Shown: positions 52,150 to 62,570, numbered from the stretch's first letter. The stretch is DNA of 64,000 nt from PZPK01 sp965230795 (GCA_965230795.1 OZ246020.1:3906001-3970000), one strand, 5' to 3'. Numbers and translations are program-made. The notes: generated from the letters alone by a model not told the origin.

Positions 52150-53709
52150 GTGGAGTTATCACCACAGACCCGGGCATTGTTCGGTTACTACAATATCTAT
52201 CGTTTAGTCATCGCCATTCTCTTGATGAGCATGACCTTCTCCCAGCAAGATTTCCTGCAAGATTTCCGCAAGCCGGACCTCTACCAGAGCATTACGCTGG
52301 CTTATGTGTTTCTCAATCTGACGCTGCTGGTTTTCTTTCGCGTCGCCTTGTCGACAACGCCCAAGCAGATTTTTACATCCGTTACGATTGATATTCTGGT
52401 ACTGCACAGTCTGTTTTATTGCGGGACCGGGATTACCGGCGGCATCAGCAACCTATTGATTATCACGGTCGCCGCCGGGAATATCATGCTGCGAGGACGA
52501 ATTGGACTCGCCTTTGCCGCAATGGCCAGTATCGCCTCTCTGGCCCTGGAAATTGAACGGGTCTGGCTCGACCTGAGTCACATCGGTGATATTGCCAGAG
52601 CCGGTCTGACCGGTGCCATCTATTTTGCCGCTGCATTTATTGTTCAGAACCTGTCCATGCGGATCAGTCAGACCGAAACCTTGGCTCAGGAACGCGAGCA
52701 GGATATTATTGAACTGGAGCGGCTCAACCATCAGATCATCCAGAGTATGCGAACAGGCATTATTGTTTGCGACGACTCTGAGCGGGTGAAAATGAGCAAT
52801 CAGGCCTGTCAGGATCTGATTGATATGAAACCAGGCGACCCACTACCCAAGGCCTTGTCTGAACGGATTTCACTGTGGCGAAACAATCCGGGCATGCGCA
52901 CGACACCTTTTCAAATCAGCACGGAAAAACCACTGGTGCAGGCGAATTTCTCGCGACTGCAAAAAACAGAAGGTACGGACGTCATCATTTTTCTTGAAGA
53001 TACCCGACTGATGACACAGCAGGCACAGCAGCTCAAGCTTGCCTCACTAGGCCGCCTTACCGCCAGCATCGCGCATGAAGTGCGTAATCCGCTGGGCGCA
53101 ATCAGTCATGCGACACAGCTGCTTGCCGAATCGGACCAATTAAATGATGCGGATCGCAAAATGACAGACATCATTCAACGCCACTCCAAGCGCGTCAATC
53201 TGATTATCGAGAACACCCTGCAAATGAGCCGTCGGGCGGAACCCGAAACCCAGGATATTGCGCTGAAAGACTGGCTCACAGAAGTCATCGAAGACTACAA
53301 GGAACAAAATCCCGGAGCCCGTATCCGCCTAGTTATTGCTCAAGCCGAATCCCACGCCCGCTTCGATCCCAACCAGGTAGAGCAGGTCATGATCAATCTT
53401 ATCGATAACGGCGTTCGTCATGGCAAAAAACACCAGGAAGACGCCGAATTACTGATTCGCCTGGATAGCACGGAAAGCGGAGAGCAAGCGTTTATCGACG
53501 TGATTGATCAGGGCAGCGGCGTCAGCGAAGATGACCGTCATCACCTGTTCGAGCCCTTTTTTACCACCGAAAGCCAGGGAACCGGCCTCGGCCTCTATCT
53601 CTCCAGGGAAATATGCGAAGCCAACCAGGCCCAGCTAGACTACGTACATGATCATGCCGAAGGCAGCTGCTTTCGTCTGATGTTTGCGCACCACAACAGA
53701 ATTGTTTAA
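52150..53709 (+). CDS. pilS: Type IV pilus sensor kinase PilS
   Basis: About 519 residues, close to PilS of pseudomonads. Six N-terminal hydrophobic helices are followed by a PAS-like region (about 215-310), the dimerisation/phosphoacceptor box SIAHEVRNPLGAISHATQLL, and an ATPase domain with NLIDNGVRHG, DQGSGV and GTGLGLYLS. It phosphorylates PilR. The GTG at 52150 is chosen with AGG eight bases upstream. The ORF extends 19 codons further from a TTG. It is 30 bases upstream of pilR. Confidence 0.92.
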   Translation: MELSPQTRALFGYYNIYRLVIAILLMSMTFSQQDFLQDFRKPDLYQSITLAYVFLNLTLLVFFRVALSTTPKQIFTSVTIDILVLHSLFYCGTGITGGISNLLIITVAAGNIMLRGRIGLAFAAMASIASLALEIERVWLDLSHIGDIARAGLTGAIYFAAAFIVQNLSMRISQTETLAQEREQDIIELERLNHQIIQSMRTGIIVCDDSERVKMSNQACQDLIDMKPGDPLPKALSERISLWRNNPGMRTTPFQISTEKPLVQANFSRLQKTEGTDVIIFLEDTRLMTQQAQQLKLASLGRLTASIAHEVRNPLGAISHATQLLAESDQLNDADRKMTDIIQRHSKRVNLIIENTLQMSRRAEPETQDIALKDWLTEVIEDYKEQNPGARIRLVIAQAESHARFDPNQVEQVMINLIDNGVRHGKKHQEDAELLIRLDSTESGEQAFIDVIDQGSGVSEDDRHHLFEPFFTTESQGTGLGLYLSREICEANQAQLDYVHDHAEGSCFRLMFAHHNRIV

Positions 53710-53739
53710 TTCGGACATAAATGAACTAATGGAACTGTC

Positions 53740-55161
53740 ATGAAACAAGCCCGTGCACTGATTATTGACGACGAACCGGATATTCGCGAACTACTTGATA
53801 TCACCCTGATTCGCATGGGCATCGATACAGTCAGCGTGGCAACGATTGGGGAAGCCAAGCAAGAGCTTGATAGTCAGCCGTTTTCCCTTTGCCTGACCGA
53901 TATGAACCTGCCTGATGGCAATGGTATTGAGCTCGTCAGGCATATCCAGTCCGATTATCCCGACCTCCCTGTCGCAATGATCACAGCCTATGGCAGTGTG
54001 GAGACAGCCATCACCGCGCTCAAGGCCGGGGCCTTTGATTTTATTTCCAAACCTGTCGACCTTGGCCAGCTAAGAGATCTGGTTTCGAGCGCGCTCAAAC
54101 TGACAGACTCTTCATCTGCGATCATTGGCAATGAGTCACCAACCGGTGAGGAACTTCTTCTCGGTAGTAGCGATGAAATCAAGCGTCTGCAACAACAAAT
54201 AAACAAACTGGCCCGCAGTCAGGCTCCTGTCTATATTTCCGGTGAATCCGGTTGCGGCAAGGAATTGGTGGCGCGCCAGATTCACAACAAGGGGCCACGC
54301 TCCAACTCCCCTTTTGTGCCGGTTAACTGTGGAGCCATTCCCTCTGAACTGATGGAAAGTGAATTTTTTGGCCATCGCAAAGGCAGCTTCAGTGGTGCCA
54401 TTGATGACAAGTCCGGACTGTTTCAGGCCGCGCAGGGAGGCACGCTGTTCCTCGACGAAGTCGCCGACCTGCCCATGAGCATGCAGGTCAAGTTGCTCCG
54501 CGCGATTCAGGAAAAAGCCGTAAGGCCGGTAGGTAGCCAAAAAGAAGAAAAGATTGATGTGCGGATCCTGAGCGCAACACACAAAGATCTGGAGCAGATG
54601 GTTGCCAATGGAGATTTCCGTCAGGATTTATTTTATCGAATCAACGTCATCAAGCTGGAGGTTCCCAGTCTTCGTGAACATCGCGAGGATATTCCGCTGC
54701 TGGCAAAGCGCTTTCTCAAAGATATCGCTGAAGAATGTGGAATTGATGACGCATCAATTGCGAATGATGCTCTGTCGGCATTGGAGAGCTATGGTTTTCC
54801 AGGCAATGTCAGGGAATTGGAAAATATCATCGAGCGCGCCTTTACCCTCTGTGAAAACAACACCATCAGGGAAGCGGATTTGCAATTGGATGAAGGCAAA
54901 CTGCCCGCAGAAGGGAACAATGCCAGTCCTGCACAGAAACAGGTAGTTCCTTCAACAGAAGCTGCCCCGGCCAAGCCGGTGGAAGGCATCGCTCCACGCC
55001 CGGATAATCTGTCTTTGGAAGATTATCTGGAAGCTATCGAACGTCGCGAAATCGAAGCTGCGCTTTTGGAAACCAAATGGAACCGGACTGCGGCGGCTAA
55101 AAAACTTGGTTTAACCTTCAGAGCGCTGCGCTATCGACTCAAAAAACTCGATATGGATTAG
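53740..55161 (+). CDS. pilR: Type IV pilus response regulator PilR
   Basis: A 473-residue NtrC-class activator. The receiver domain has the phosphoacceptor Asp in LCLTDMNLPDG. The AAA+ domain has Walker A GESGCGKELVAR and the sigma-54 contact loop GSFSGA, a variant of GAFTGA. Walker B is TLFLDEV. The Fis-type DNA-binding helix lies at the end (TAAAKKLGLTFRALRYRLKK). It activates sigma-54 promoters of pilin genes. None of the pil promoters within this window shows a clear -24/-12. Confidence 0.95.
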   Translation: MKQARALIIDDEPDIRELLDITLIRMGIDTVSVATIGEAKQELDSQPFSLCLTDMNLPDGNGIELVRHIQSDYPDLPVAMITAYGSVETAITALKAGAFDFISKPVDLGQLRDLVSSALKLTDSSSAIIGNESPTGEELLLGSSDEIKRLQQQINKLARSQAPVYISGESGCGKELVARQIHNKGPRSNSPFVPVNCGAIPSELMESEFFGHRKGSFSGAIDDKSGLFQAAQGGTLFLDEVADLPMSMQVKLLRAIQEKAVRPVGSQKEEKIDVRILSATHKDLEQMVANGDFRQDLFYRINVIKLEVPSLREHREDIPLLAKRFLKDIAEECGIDDASIANDALSALESYGFPGNVRELENIIERAFTLCENNTIREADLQLDEGKLPAEGNNASPAQKQVVPSTEAAPAKPVEGIAPRPDNLSLEDYLEAIERREIEAALLETKWNRTAAAKKLGLTFRALRYRLKKLDMD

Positions 55162-55179
55162 CGAAGCTCTGATCTTTGA

Positions 55180-56286
55180 TTAAGCGATAGTTCTTTGGTG
55201 TGAATTTCGCAATGCCGGGTCATAGGGTCGCGGGTCTACTGGTGGCTGCTCATCACAAAGGAGACTGGTCATCAGGCGAACCGAGGCTGGTGCCAGCACC
55301 AGTCCATTGCGAAAATGCCCTGCATTGAGGTAGAGATTGTTTAGCCCCGGAACAGCCCCAATGTAGGGAATGCCATCGGGTGTGCCTGGTCGCAGTCCCG
55401 ACCAGTGATGGCGAATGGCACAACGGGACAGTTCGGGAAACAGATCGATAGCCATATCTGCCAATTCTTCCTTGGCCGTTGACGTCGTCGCTTTGTCAAA
55501 GCCCTTATACTCCAGGGTGCTGCCTGCTATGACACTGCCATCTCGGCGCGGAATGACATATCGACCATCATGCAAGACAATGCGATTGACCAGATTCTTC
55601 GACGCTTCAAACAGTAACATCTGGCCTTTGACAGGCTCGATGCTTACAGTGAAATCAGGGATCAACTCTGGCGACCACGCTCCGGCACAAACAATGACAC
55701 AATCACCGTAGAGCTCCTCCCCCGCTATCGTCTTGATTCCTTTTACCTCGTCACCGTGCTGAATCAATTCTCGCGCCCCATCGGACTCATGAAATCGCGC
55801 ACGCTCACTAGCTTCCAGAGCCCCACGCAAGGCCTTCAATAAACGAGGATTACGCACACTGGCTACTTGTGACATCCATAAGGCTTTGCCAAAGCCTGGC
55901 CGAAGTAGAGGTTCCAGCTTGTATATGGCTTCCGCGTCAATGAGCTCCAGCCATCGTTGGTTCACATTGCTCCATTCCAAGGCCTGCGCTTCGTCTTGCA
56001 CTGAAAGCATCAATAGACCGTGTCGCGTGAGTTCCGGGTCAATTCCACTTTCGGCTTCCAGGCTTTCAATCAGGTTTGGATAATAAGATTGGGACCAGGT
56101 GGCCAGAGCCGTAACAGGGTCCGAGTAGCGCCACGGATACAATGGAGAAACAATTCCACCTCCCGCCCAGCTGGCTTCGGCGCCGGTAACCCCTTTGTCC
56201 ACCAACACGACGTCATGCCCCTTGAGCACCAGCTCCCTGGCTTGCATCATGCCAATGACACCTCCGCCGACAATAATGGCTTTCAA
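55180..56286 (-). CDS. thiO: Glycine/D-amino-acid oxidase, thiamine type
   Basis: About 368 residues, FAD-dependent ThiO that oxidises glycine to iminoglycine for thiazole synthesis. The N-terminal motif KAIIVGGGVIGMMQARELVL binds FAD, and the C-terminus has HHWSGLRPGTPDGIPYIGAV and HFRNGLVLAPAS. The TTG at 56286 is chosen because GAGGAG lies six bases upstream. In Pseudomonas this gene also lies between pilR and fimT, so the place is ancestral rather than functional. Confidence 0.88.
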   Translation of the reverse strand: MKAIIVGGGVIGMMQARELVLKGHDVVLVDKGVTGAEASWAGGGIVSPLYPWRYSDPVTALATWSQSYYPNLIESLEAESGIDPELTRHGLLMLSVQDEAQALEWSNVNQRWLELIDAEAIYKLEPLLRPGFGKALWMSQVASVRNPRLLKALRGALEASERARFHESDGARELIQHGDEVKGIKTIAGEELYGDCVIVCAGAWSPELIPDFTVSIEPVKGQMLLFEASKNLVNRIVLHDGRYVIPRRDGSVIAGSTLEYKGFDKATTSTAKEELADMAIDLFPELSRCAIRHHWSGLRPGTPDGIPYIGAVPGLNNLYLNAGHFRNGLVLAPASVRLMTSLLCDEQPPVDPRPYDPALRNSHQRTIA

Positions 56287-56410
56287 GTCAGTCTCCTCAT
56301 TTCTTTGCCACAAAAACGCGACTGGTTAACAGTGAATAGGCGGAGATCGTATCAGAATAAAAATGAAGTAAAAGGACTTTACTCAAATTACCATCAAGGA
56401 AGATGCCATC

Positions 56411-56965
56411 ATGAAATCACTCAATCGGGGGCTTACCCTCGTCGAACTACTCATTGCACTTGCTGTGCTTTCCATACTCAGCTTTATCGCTATTCCCGGA
56501 CTCAGCTCATTTATCGAAAAACAGCGAGCAGAAACCGCCATGAGGCAAATGGCCGGATTGGTTCGCATGGCACGAAATGAGGCGGTTGCCACGCGTCATC
56601 CTACAACGCTCTGCCCCAGCGTAGACGGACGACAATGCAGCAGTAACTGGAATCGGGGGGTGCTTTTATTCACCGATGACAATCAGAACAGTGAAGTCGA
56701 CACCGGCGATAAAGTTGTCCGCTACCTGCCTGAATTTCTCGAACAGGGCGACTTGAGCTGGCGATCTCTGCGCAACAAGGTGCAGTTTGATATTCGGGGT
56801 CTTCCGCGCGGAACGGTGGGGAGTTTCGTCTATTGCCCTGCCAGTAAGGATCAGACCATCGCCAGAAGCCTGGTAATCAATTTTCAGGGAAGAATACGAC
56901 CTGGCAGGGACAGCAATGGCGATGGCATCCGCGAAACCGGAAGCCACAAGAACATTAGTTGCTGA
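56411..56965 (+). CDS. fimT: GspH/FimT-family minor pseudopilin
   Basis: A 184-residue prepilin-like protein. The N-terminus NRGLTLVELLIALAVLSI has a prepilin peptidase site before LTLVE and Glu at +5. It continues as a long hydrophobic helix and then a beta domain with a conserved NWNRG segment and four cysteines. FimT is a minor pilin that binds DNA in some species. It ends exactly where the convergent pilE stop begins. Confidence 0.88.
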   Translation: MKSLNRGLTLVELLIALAVLSILSFIAIPGLSSFIEKQRAETAMRQMAGLVRMARNEAVATRHPTTLCPSVDGRQCSSNWNRGVLLFTDDNQNSEVDTGDKVVRYLPEFLEQGDLSWRSLRNKVQFDIRGLPRGTVGSFVYCPASKDQTIARSLVINFQGRIRPGRDSNGDGIRETGSHKNISC

Positions 56966-57352
56966 TTACCAGTTGCCGACTCGGGTGCCGTTGGAGTGCA
57001 GTTCAAGGTTGCCATCCCCGGCTTGTCCCGCCTGGGGAACAGCCCGCAAAATATAGCAATTGACGATATCGGGCACGGCACAATCAACTGCACTGACCAA
57101 ATAGAACCCCTCATCGGACTCTAAATTGGTAGCCGATCCGTAGCCCAGATCAGTCAAGTCAGTAGTATAAGTATTGTTGTCAAATGCATGACGCTCCATT
57201 CTTGACTGTATTTCCATCAACTTAGTTTGGCCGTCGGTACGTCGAGTTTCAGTTGCCTGTTGCTGATAGGCAGGAATTGCAAATGCCAGAATGATCCCGA
57301 TGATCGCCACGACAACCATTATTTCTACAAGGGTGAAGCCTTTTGAGTTCAT
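56966..57352 (-). CDS. pilE: PilE-type minor pilin
   Basis: A 128-residue type IV pilin. The class III signal is MNSKG/FTLVEIMVVVAIIGII, with cleavage before Phe and Glu at +5, and a hydrophobic helix. A cysteine pair lies near the C-terminus (about 97 and 105). The short length fits PilE, the minor pilin that joins the PilVWXY1 priming complex. It lies 80 bases after pilY1, separated by a perfect 13-bp inverted repeat. Confidence 0.88.
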   Translation of the reverse strand: MNSKGFTLVEIMVVVAIIGIILAFAIPAYQQQATETRRTDGQTKLMEIQSRMERHAFDNNTYTTDLTDLGYGSATNLESDEGFYLVSAVDCAVPDIVNCYILRAVPQAGQAGDGNLELHSNGTRVGNW

Positions 57353-57386
57353 AAATAGACCTGATTATCCAAGATTCATTTCTTAA

Positions 57387-57417
57387 AGAGATATCTGAGG
57401 GGATCTCAGATATCTCT
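57387..57417 (-). terminator. 13-bp perfect hairpin between pilY1 and pilE
   Basis: AGAGATATCTGAG (57387-57399) pairs exactly with CTCAGATATCTCT (57405-57417) around a five-base loop. On the minus strand TTTAAG follows, a weak U tract. It may attenuate transcription between pilY1 and pilE or stabilise processed mRNA ends. Confidence 0.5.
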
Positions 57418-57431
57418 TGTCACGTCAAACA

Positions 57432-60400
57432 CTATTCCAGCTCTCTCCAGCTGGTTTCCTTACTGCTGATACCTTCCAGATTGGACTCCGTGGTCAACGT
57501 CATGGACATATCCGAGTTAAGGTTAATAATGGTCGCCTCGCCTTCACTGCGTGATTCACCCAGATGAATACCCGGAGACAGGGATGGCGTATCGCCGATA
57601 CGTACTTTTTCAATCACGTCATCGTTGTCGACATTTTCATCCGGGTCACCAAACACATGTTTGTACCAGGCCGTACCCGTGGTATAGCGCAGCGCATAAA
57701 GATAGGAATCTCCAACAAAGCTACAAGGTACCAGATCAGGGATATACGTGGTTTGCGAGAGGAAACCACCCAGAATAGTACCAGAACCCATGGCACGCTC
57801 TCCTGTATCCAGAGTACGCTTCCATCCATCCTCATAATTGGCAGACACCGAATATTGCATCATTCTGGCTTCCAAAGCTTCCACCGTATCAGTTCCCAAA
57901 GCTGGAGACACACTGACCGTGCCGCTAAGGTTCCCACTTTCTTCCGTTACATCAGCACTGCTGACATCCACCAGATCACCATCTGCAATCGCTGTTACAG
58001 CGTCAGCATAGGTATCCATTGCAAACTCGCCGCTTGTATTACGCGGTTCCTTCAATCCATAAAGCGCCCTGGCAGTGGAATCGATGGAATCATCTACCGT
58101 GAAGAAACGACCTGTTCCAAAATGGATCCAGCGGTTCAGATTTTTGTCAAAACTTACCTGTGGACGCGCCGCGATCGGTCCGCCAGCATCAAGCATGGTT
58201 TCGACTTTCCACTGATGGGCACTAGCAGTTGCACCGGGGTTGATACGAACGCGCATCAACTTACCACTCCAGTCATCGATCAGCGTATCTGAGTCAGAAT
58301 CCGTCCCCTTAGTCGTACCGAAATACAAAGCGTCAGTAGTAACATCCAGGTCATAGTCCGCAGCGACTATGTCACCAACAAAAGACGTAGTTTCACCCAG
58401 GTCCATTACGCCATCACTATCGAAACCTGTTTCCAGTTCCATCGTTTTCAGATTGAGCATAAACAAATGGGCATTCTGTTCGCTAGTGATCTGCTCATGG
58501 CCATTTTCATTCGCCGATGGACCAGAACCAAAGGCCAGATACCAGTCCGTACCAGAATCATCCGTTCGCTTGACGGTCAGCGCGGTAGGAACGGACAGGC
58601 TCATGCCCAGATCTTCATGGGTGAACTCTTTAAGCAGCTTCGGTGCCTGCTCGGGATCGGTAATATCGAAGATCAGGTAAGCCGGTCTCACAGTAACACT
58701 CTCTGTGGTGTCCGTTGGATCCGGGAATACCGTAGCCTCACCACCTCCGGTCCGGAAGCCCACTACCAGAATGGTGCCCCAGCCATTAGGATGCGTTTCG
58801 ATTGTATCGGAGCCGTCAGTCGTGTCGGGCTGCCCCGTCACATCGTCAAAGATCTGTGCGTCAAAGACATACGGCGTCTGATCCACGAAGTAAACATGAT
58901 CACCGTCCTGCTCGCCGTAATCGGTATTCGTCAAGTAGGACAGGTGAGGCATCAGATTGAATGGTACGAAGGCCCAAAGCTCCTGCCCCAGCTCCCAGTT
59001 GGTATTGCTATCGTAATCAGTGATGAACTGGTCATTGGTCTTGTCATACCAGCCACCATTGAAGGCGTGCAACATGCCGTCATTACCACCTACGTAGACG
59101 ACGGTTCGACGATCCCGGTACTGTGTGAAGAAATCAAAATAGCTGTTGTCATCATATAAAAGATGCAGGTTTTCAGATGGACGCCCGACAGGCACGGGGG
59201 TTGAGTAAATGACATCACCCAAGCGCTTGGTCACAACGCTGCTAAACGTCTCGTCATAGAGTTGACGACTGCGCATACCCGCTTGATCCACACCGCGAAT
59301 GAAATTGACAACCTTGGTTGCCTCAGCTGCATCGGCAGTGTTCAAAATACCCGGATAAGCCGTCAGGTTAGCGGGTGTAAAATCAATCTCTGTAGACTCG
59401 GGAGTTCCGTCGCCGTCAGTATCCAGATTCAAATGAGCACGAATGTAGCGGTTTTTGGTACTGGCCCCGTAACTCGCCCGTTGCGTTTCTGCTTCAGTAT
59501 CGGTCAGGGCACTCAACTTGTCTGATGCGCTCCACAGATAACCAATATCATCGAGTCCATTTGGATAATTACCCGCATTACAGTTATCGCCAGAATCCGG
59601 TCTATCTTCTGCTGAAGACGAGAACTTGACCCGCACTTCTTTTTGGTCTGCATCATAGCAGGAATCCATAATCGGGTCCGCGCTGAAATTTTCAAGTACA
59701 CCATCGCCGTCATCGCTGCGGATATAACCTTGACTATCAATGATCAAGCCAGCCACATCACCAATCCAGGTGACCGTATCTCCATCTTCCGTTTTAGATG
59801 GAGAGAAACTGGCCTGATACACCGCACCTTCACCACTACTGGTGGTTGATACAACCGATGCTGCACCACCTGATGATACCCGAGCGAGAATATCATCCAG
59901 TGCAGCCTGAATTTTCTCTTGAATTTCTGCACCGTCCAAAGCCAGGAAGAAGGTGTCAGGTTCACAGTCACTGTTGGTATCCCATTCATTTGCAGGGCAA
60001 TCTTCCTCATTGGTTTCACCTGGCGTAGAGTTCAAAGCCGCATAGGCATTGAAATCAATCTGATTACCGGAGGAATCTTCAGGATGCATTGGATCTGGCA
60101 GGTTGTCGCCATCATCATCGGTAAAGCCACCACGTGCTGCCGCTTCCCGCATCCGTCGGGTAGCCGTATTGGATTGTTCATCCTGTCCCAATGCGGCATA
60201 GACAAAGTAGGAAATCACTTCCTGATGCGTATCCAGGTCGTTGGTACCGCCATCTCGACAATCGCCCTTGCGTAGAGCCAGTGCCACATTGTCCAGAGCC
60301 TCATTCTGACCATGGGAATCATCAGCGATGTCTACCAAGTCTGATTCACTCAGACCATCAACTATCGTGTCAGCAGCTGGGTGCCCCGCCCCGTCAAAGT

Positions 60401-62546
60401 CCCGGTAGGGTTCACCATCATTAAAGTGCAAGGCGAATATTTTCTTACACTCCAGGGTATCGTTCTGAATCGGGTCATAGTATGGATCCCAGTCTTGACC
60501 AATACCATGAATATCGAAGGGATCATTACCAACTTCCCTGTCATCGCCCGAGTCGTTGCTTGAGGTTTGGTAAACGGGACTCAATTGCTTCACATAGCGC
60601 CCGATATCGACCAGCCCCTCTGCAATTGGTGTGGTACCCCAGATTAGGGGGTATTCTTCAATCACCTGTACGATCTTTTCGTTAGGCGCATGAACGCCCG
60701 TGGGTACGCATAGATAATCCCGAGATGAGCCATTGTAGAGCGTCACTGACTCGACACTCATATCGGAGTCCGTCGCAGCTTCGGCGACTCTATCATCCCA
60801 ACGATCGGTATCGTAAATAGGATAACATGGGTACATGGTCGCTCCATGTACCTCGTTTCCAGTGACGATATTGCTGAGGCTGTTGGTTTTATGGTCAAAG
60901 TTGTAAACCGACAAACCAAAGTTCACAGCAGAATTATTGTCTTGCACCAGACCAGTGGGTTCTTCAGTCAAACCGATCTGGATGTTGAAACCGTCGGCTG
61001 CTGCCACCGCCATGTAAGCCACCGTTTCCCCGGCATGGGCATCATTTTCACTGAGGCTTTCCTTCAGATAAATACCCGCACTGGTTTCGTTCCAGTCGTC
61101 TTCGACTCGTACAGAAATTGAATCCTGTTCATTCAGCGTCTGGGGTGAAAAATTAACGACAGGTCGATCAGGAAAAGTCTCATTGAAGTTAACTGTCGTT
61201 TCGTTGTGCGTGACATTTGTCACTTGCCCGATATCTACTAGCAGTCCTTCATCGGTGTAGCCAGTAGACATTTCAATCGCGATATAGTGAATCTCTTCAT
61301 CAGCATTGTGGGTTTCGTCCGCACCTTCCTCTTCCTGTAATGTCACCGCAAAGCCGCTTGTTCCCACATCATAAACTCGTGCCGAAACCACATACTCAGG
61401 CGTCGTATCATTCAGGGTACTCACACCCGCAAACACATTAGGGGTTGATGGAAAAGCCGAACCAAACCACTCACGTTCATAGTTATCCAAGTTCGTTGCT
61501 ACTTCAGCTTTTCCTAAAACTTTGGATGTGTCTACAATACCGGCGTCAAATCTCACTGAAGTGTCGTTACCAGAACTATCTTTCAACTCAAGAGTGTGCG
61601 TACCTGCCTCGGCGACCATGTAAAACAATTCTTCGCCGGTATGATTGCCATCCCAACTATCCCATTCCTGCATACCGATGCGAAAACCTGTAGTTGTAAC
61701 TGCATCTGCGCGCGCGACAGTGGAATTTGCGCCGTTGTAAGTCAAAGCTGTCACAACCACCACTGGATTGGTGTAGGTGTTCTCAAACACAACTTCAGGC
61801 CACGTTGAAGAATCTCCGGTTTGTGAGGCATCCCACGACGATATATCAACGATCCCCACTTCCATACTGTCTGACAAGGTCGCAGAAGATCCCGCGCCAG
61901 AACCCACATTAATTTTTCCCTCAGCAATCGTCATGACCAAATCGTTGGCAATGGGAGAATGTTCAGAACTAATAGACGAGCTTTTCTGGTAATCATCACT
62001 GCTGCGTACTTCTTTTTCGCCTTCCAGAACCCACATGGTGTCACCATTAATCGACTCACCATCGCGATCGCGCACCTTGCCTCCCACCATTACTTTTCGG
62101 GCTACATCGACACGGCGCATGGTCAACCAGTTCAGGAAATCACCATCCCAATCACCGGCATCGTCCTCCACGAAAAAGCCATTGATGAGGTCATAGCTAT
62201 AATTGGAGTCGCCTTCAAAGTACCCATAGTAAGACTTGTCCGCATCAAAATTGGTCATCACCCCATTAGTCCAGTTCACACCCGTTTGAGGATAAGCTGG
62301 TACCAACATACTACCCGATACATCAAAGGCCAGGATGACACTGGGTTTACCAGTCGCACGCTCCAGGAAAGGGGGAATCCCGAGGAAATCCGAGGTATCT
62401 TCCGAGTTTTCATCAAAAGAAGCTGTACCGGTCTTAATACCGGCATGAGCGACCGATGCCGATCCAAACAAACACACAAGGAGCAGCATCAAGAAAGTTC
62501 TTGCTGAGTGTTTCATCGATTTATCCACTGAATTGAAATGAATCAT
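57432..62546 (-). CDS. pilY1: PilY1 type IV pilus tip adhesin
   Basis: A 1704-residue pilus-tip protein, longer than Pseudomonas PilY1 (about 1160). A signal peptide ends near SVAHA. The N-terminal von Willebrand-like domain has the metal motif FDVSGSM at 74-80. Three tandem repeats follow at about 225-525 (EVVFENTYTNPVVVV, FPSTPNVFAGV and FPDRPVVNFSP type units, each ending in GEE-or-GET-Y). A calcium-loop-like DTDGDGTPESTE lies near 1040, and a C-terminal beta-propeller region runs over about 1130-1600. The ATG at 62546 has AGAGAGG upstream. It primes pilus assembly and binds surfaces. Confidence 0.9.
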   Translation of the reverse strand: MIHFNSVDKSMKHSARTFLMLLLVCLFGSASVAHAGIKTGTASFDENSEDTSDFLGIPPFLERATGKPSVILAFDVSGSMLVPAYPQTGVNWTNGVMTNFDADKSYYGYFEGDSNYSYDLINGFFVEDDAGDWDGDFLNWLTMRRVDVARKVMVGGKVRDRDGESINGDTMWVLEGEKEVRSSDDYQKSSSISSEHSPIANDLVMTIAEGKINVGSGAGSSATLSDSMEVGIVDISSWDASQTGDSSTWPEVVFENTYTNPVVVVTALTYNGANSTVARADAVTTTGFRIGMQEWDSWDGNHTGEELFYMVAEAGTHTLELKDSSGNDTSVRFDAGIVDTSKVLGKAEVATNLDNYEREWFGSAFPSTPNVFAGVSTLNDTTPEYVVSARVYDVGTSGFAVTLQEEEGADETHNADEEIHYIAIEMSTGYTDEGLLVDIGQVTNVTHNETTVNFNETFPDRPVVNFSPQTLNEQDSISVRVEDDWNETSAGIYLKESLSENDAHAGETVAYMAVAAADGFNIQIGLTEEPTGLVQDNNSAVNFGLSVYNFDHKTNSLSNIVTGNEVHGATMYPCYPIYDTDRWDDRVAEAATDSDMSVESVTLYNGSSRDYLCVPTGVHAPNEKIVQVIEEYPLIWGTTPIAEGLVDIGRYVKQLSPVYQTSSNDSGDDREVGNDPFDIHGIGQDWDPYYDPIQNDTLECKKIFALHFNDGEPYRDFDGAGHPAADTIVDGLSESDLVDIADDSHGQNEALDNVALALRKGDCRDGGTNDLDTHQEVISYFVYAALGQDEQSNTATRRMREAAARGGFTDDDGDNLPDPMHPEDSSGNQIDFNAYAALNSTPGETNEEDCPANEWDTNSDCEPDTFFLALDGAEIQEKIQAALDDILARVSSGGAASVVSTTSSGEGAVYQASFSPSKTEDGDTVTWIGDVAGLIIDSQGYIRSDDGDGVLENFSADPIMDSCYDADQKEVRVKFSSSAEDRPDSGDNCNAGNYPNGLDDIGYLWSASDKLSALTDTEAETQRASYGASTKNRYIRAHLNLDTDGDGTPESTEIDFTPANLTAYPGILNTADAAEATKVVNFIRGVDQAGMRSRQLYDETFSSVVTKRLGDVIYSTPVPVGRPSENLHLLYDDNSYFDFFTQYRDRRTVVYVGGNDGMLHAFNGGWYDKTNDQFITDYDSNTNWELGQELWAFVPFNLMPHLSYLTNTDYGEQDGDHVYFVDQTPYVFDAQIFDDVTGQPDTTDGSDTIETHPNGWGTILVVGFRTGGGEATVFPDPTDTTESVTVRPAYLIFDITDPEQAPKLLKEFTHEDLGMSLSVPTALTVKRTDDSGTDWYLAFGSGPSANENGHEQITSEQNAHLFMLNLKTMELETGFDSDGVMDLGETTSFVGDIVAADYDLDVTTDALYFGTTKGTDSDSDTLIDDWSGKLMRVRINPGATASAHQWKVETMLDAGGPIAARPQVSFDKNLNRWIHFGTGRFFTVDDSIDSTARALYGLKEPRNTSGEFAMDTYADAVTAIADGDLVDVSSADVTEESGNLSGTVSVSPALGTDTVEALEARMMQYSVSANYEDGWKRTLDTGERAMGSGTILGGFLSQTTYIPDLVPCSFVGDSYLYALRYTTGTAWYKHVFGDPDENVDNDDVIEKVRIGDTPSLSPGIHLGESRSEGEATIINLNSDMSMTLTTESNLEGISSKETSWRELE

Positions 62547-62570
62547 TACACTTACCTCTCTTGGCCATCG

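Noticed and set aside
57564..58292. Plus-strand ORF of 242 codons within pilY1
   Set aside because: It is a shadow of the opposite strand with no family resemblance.
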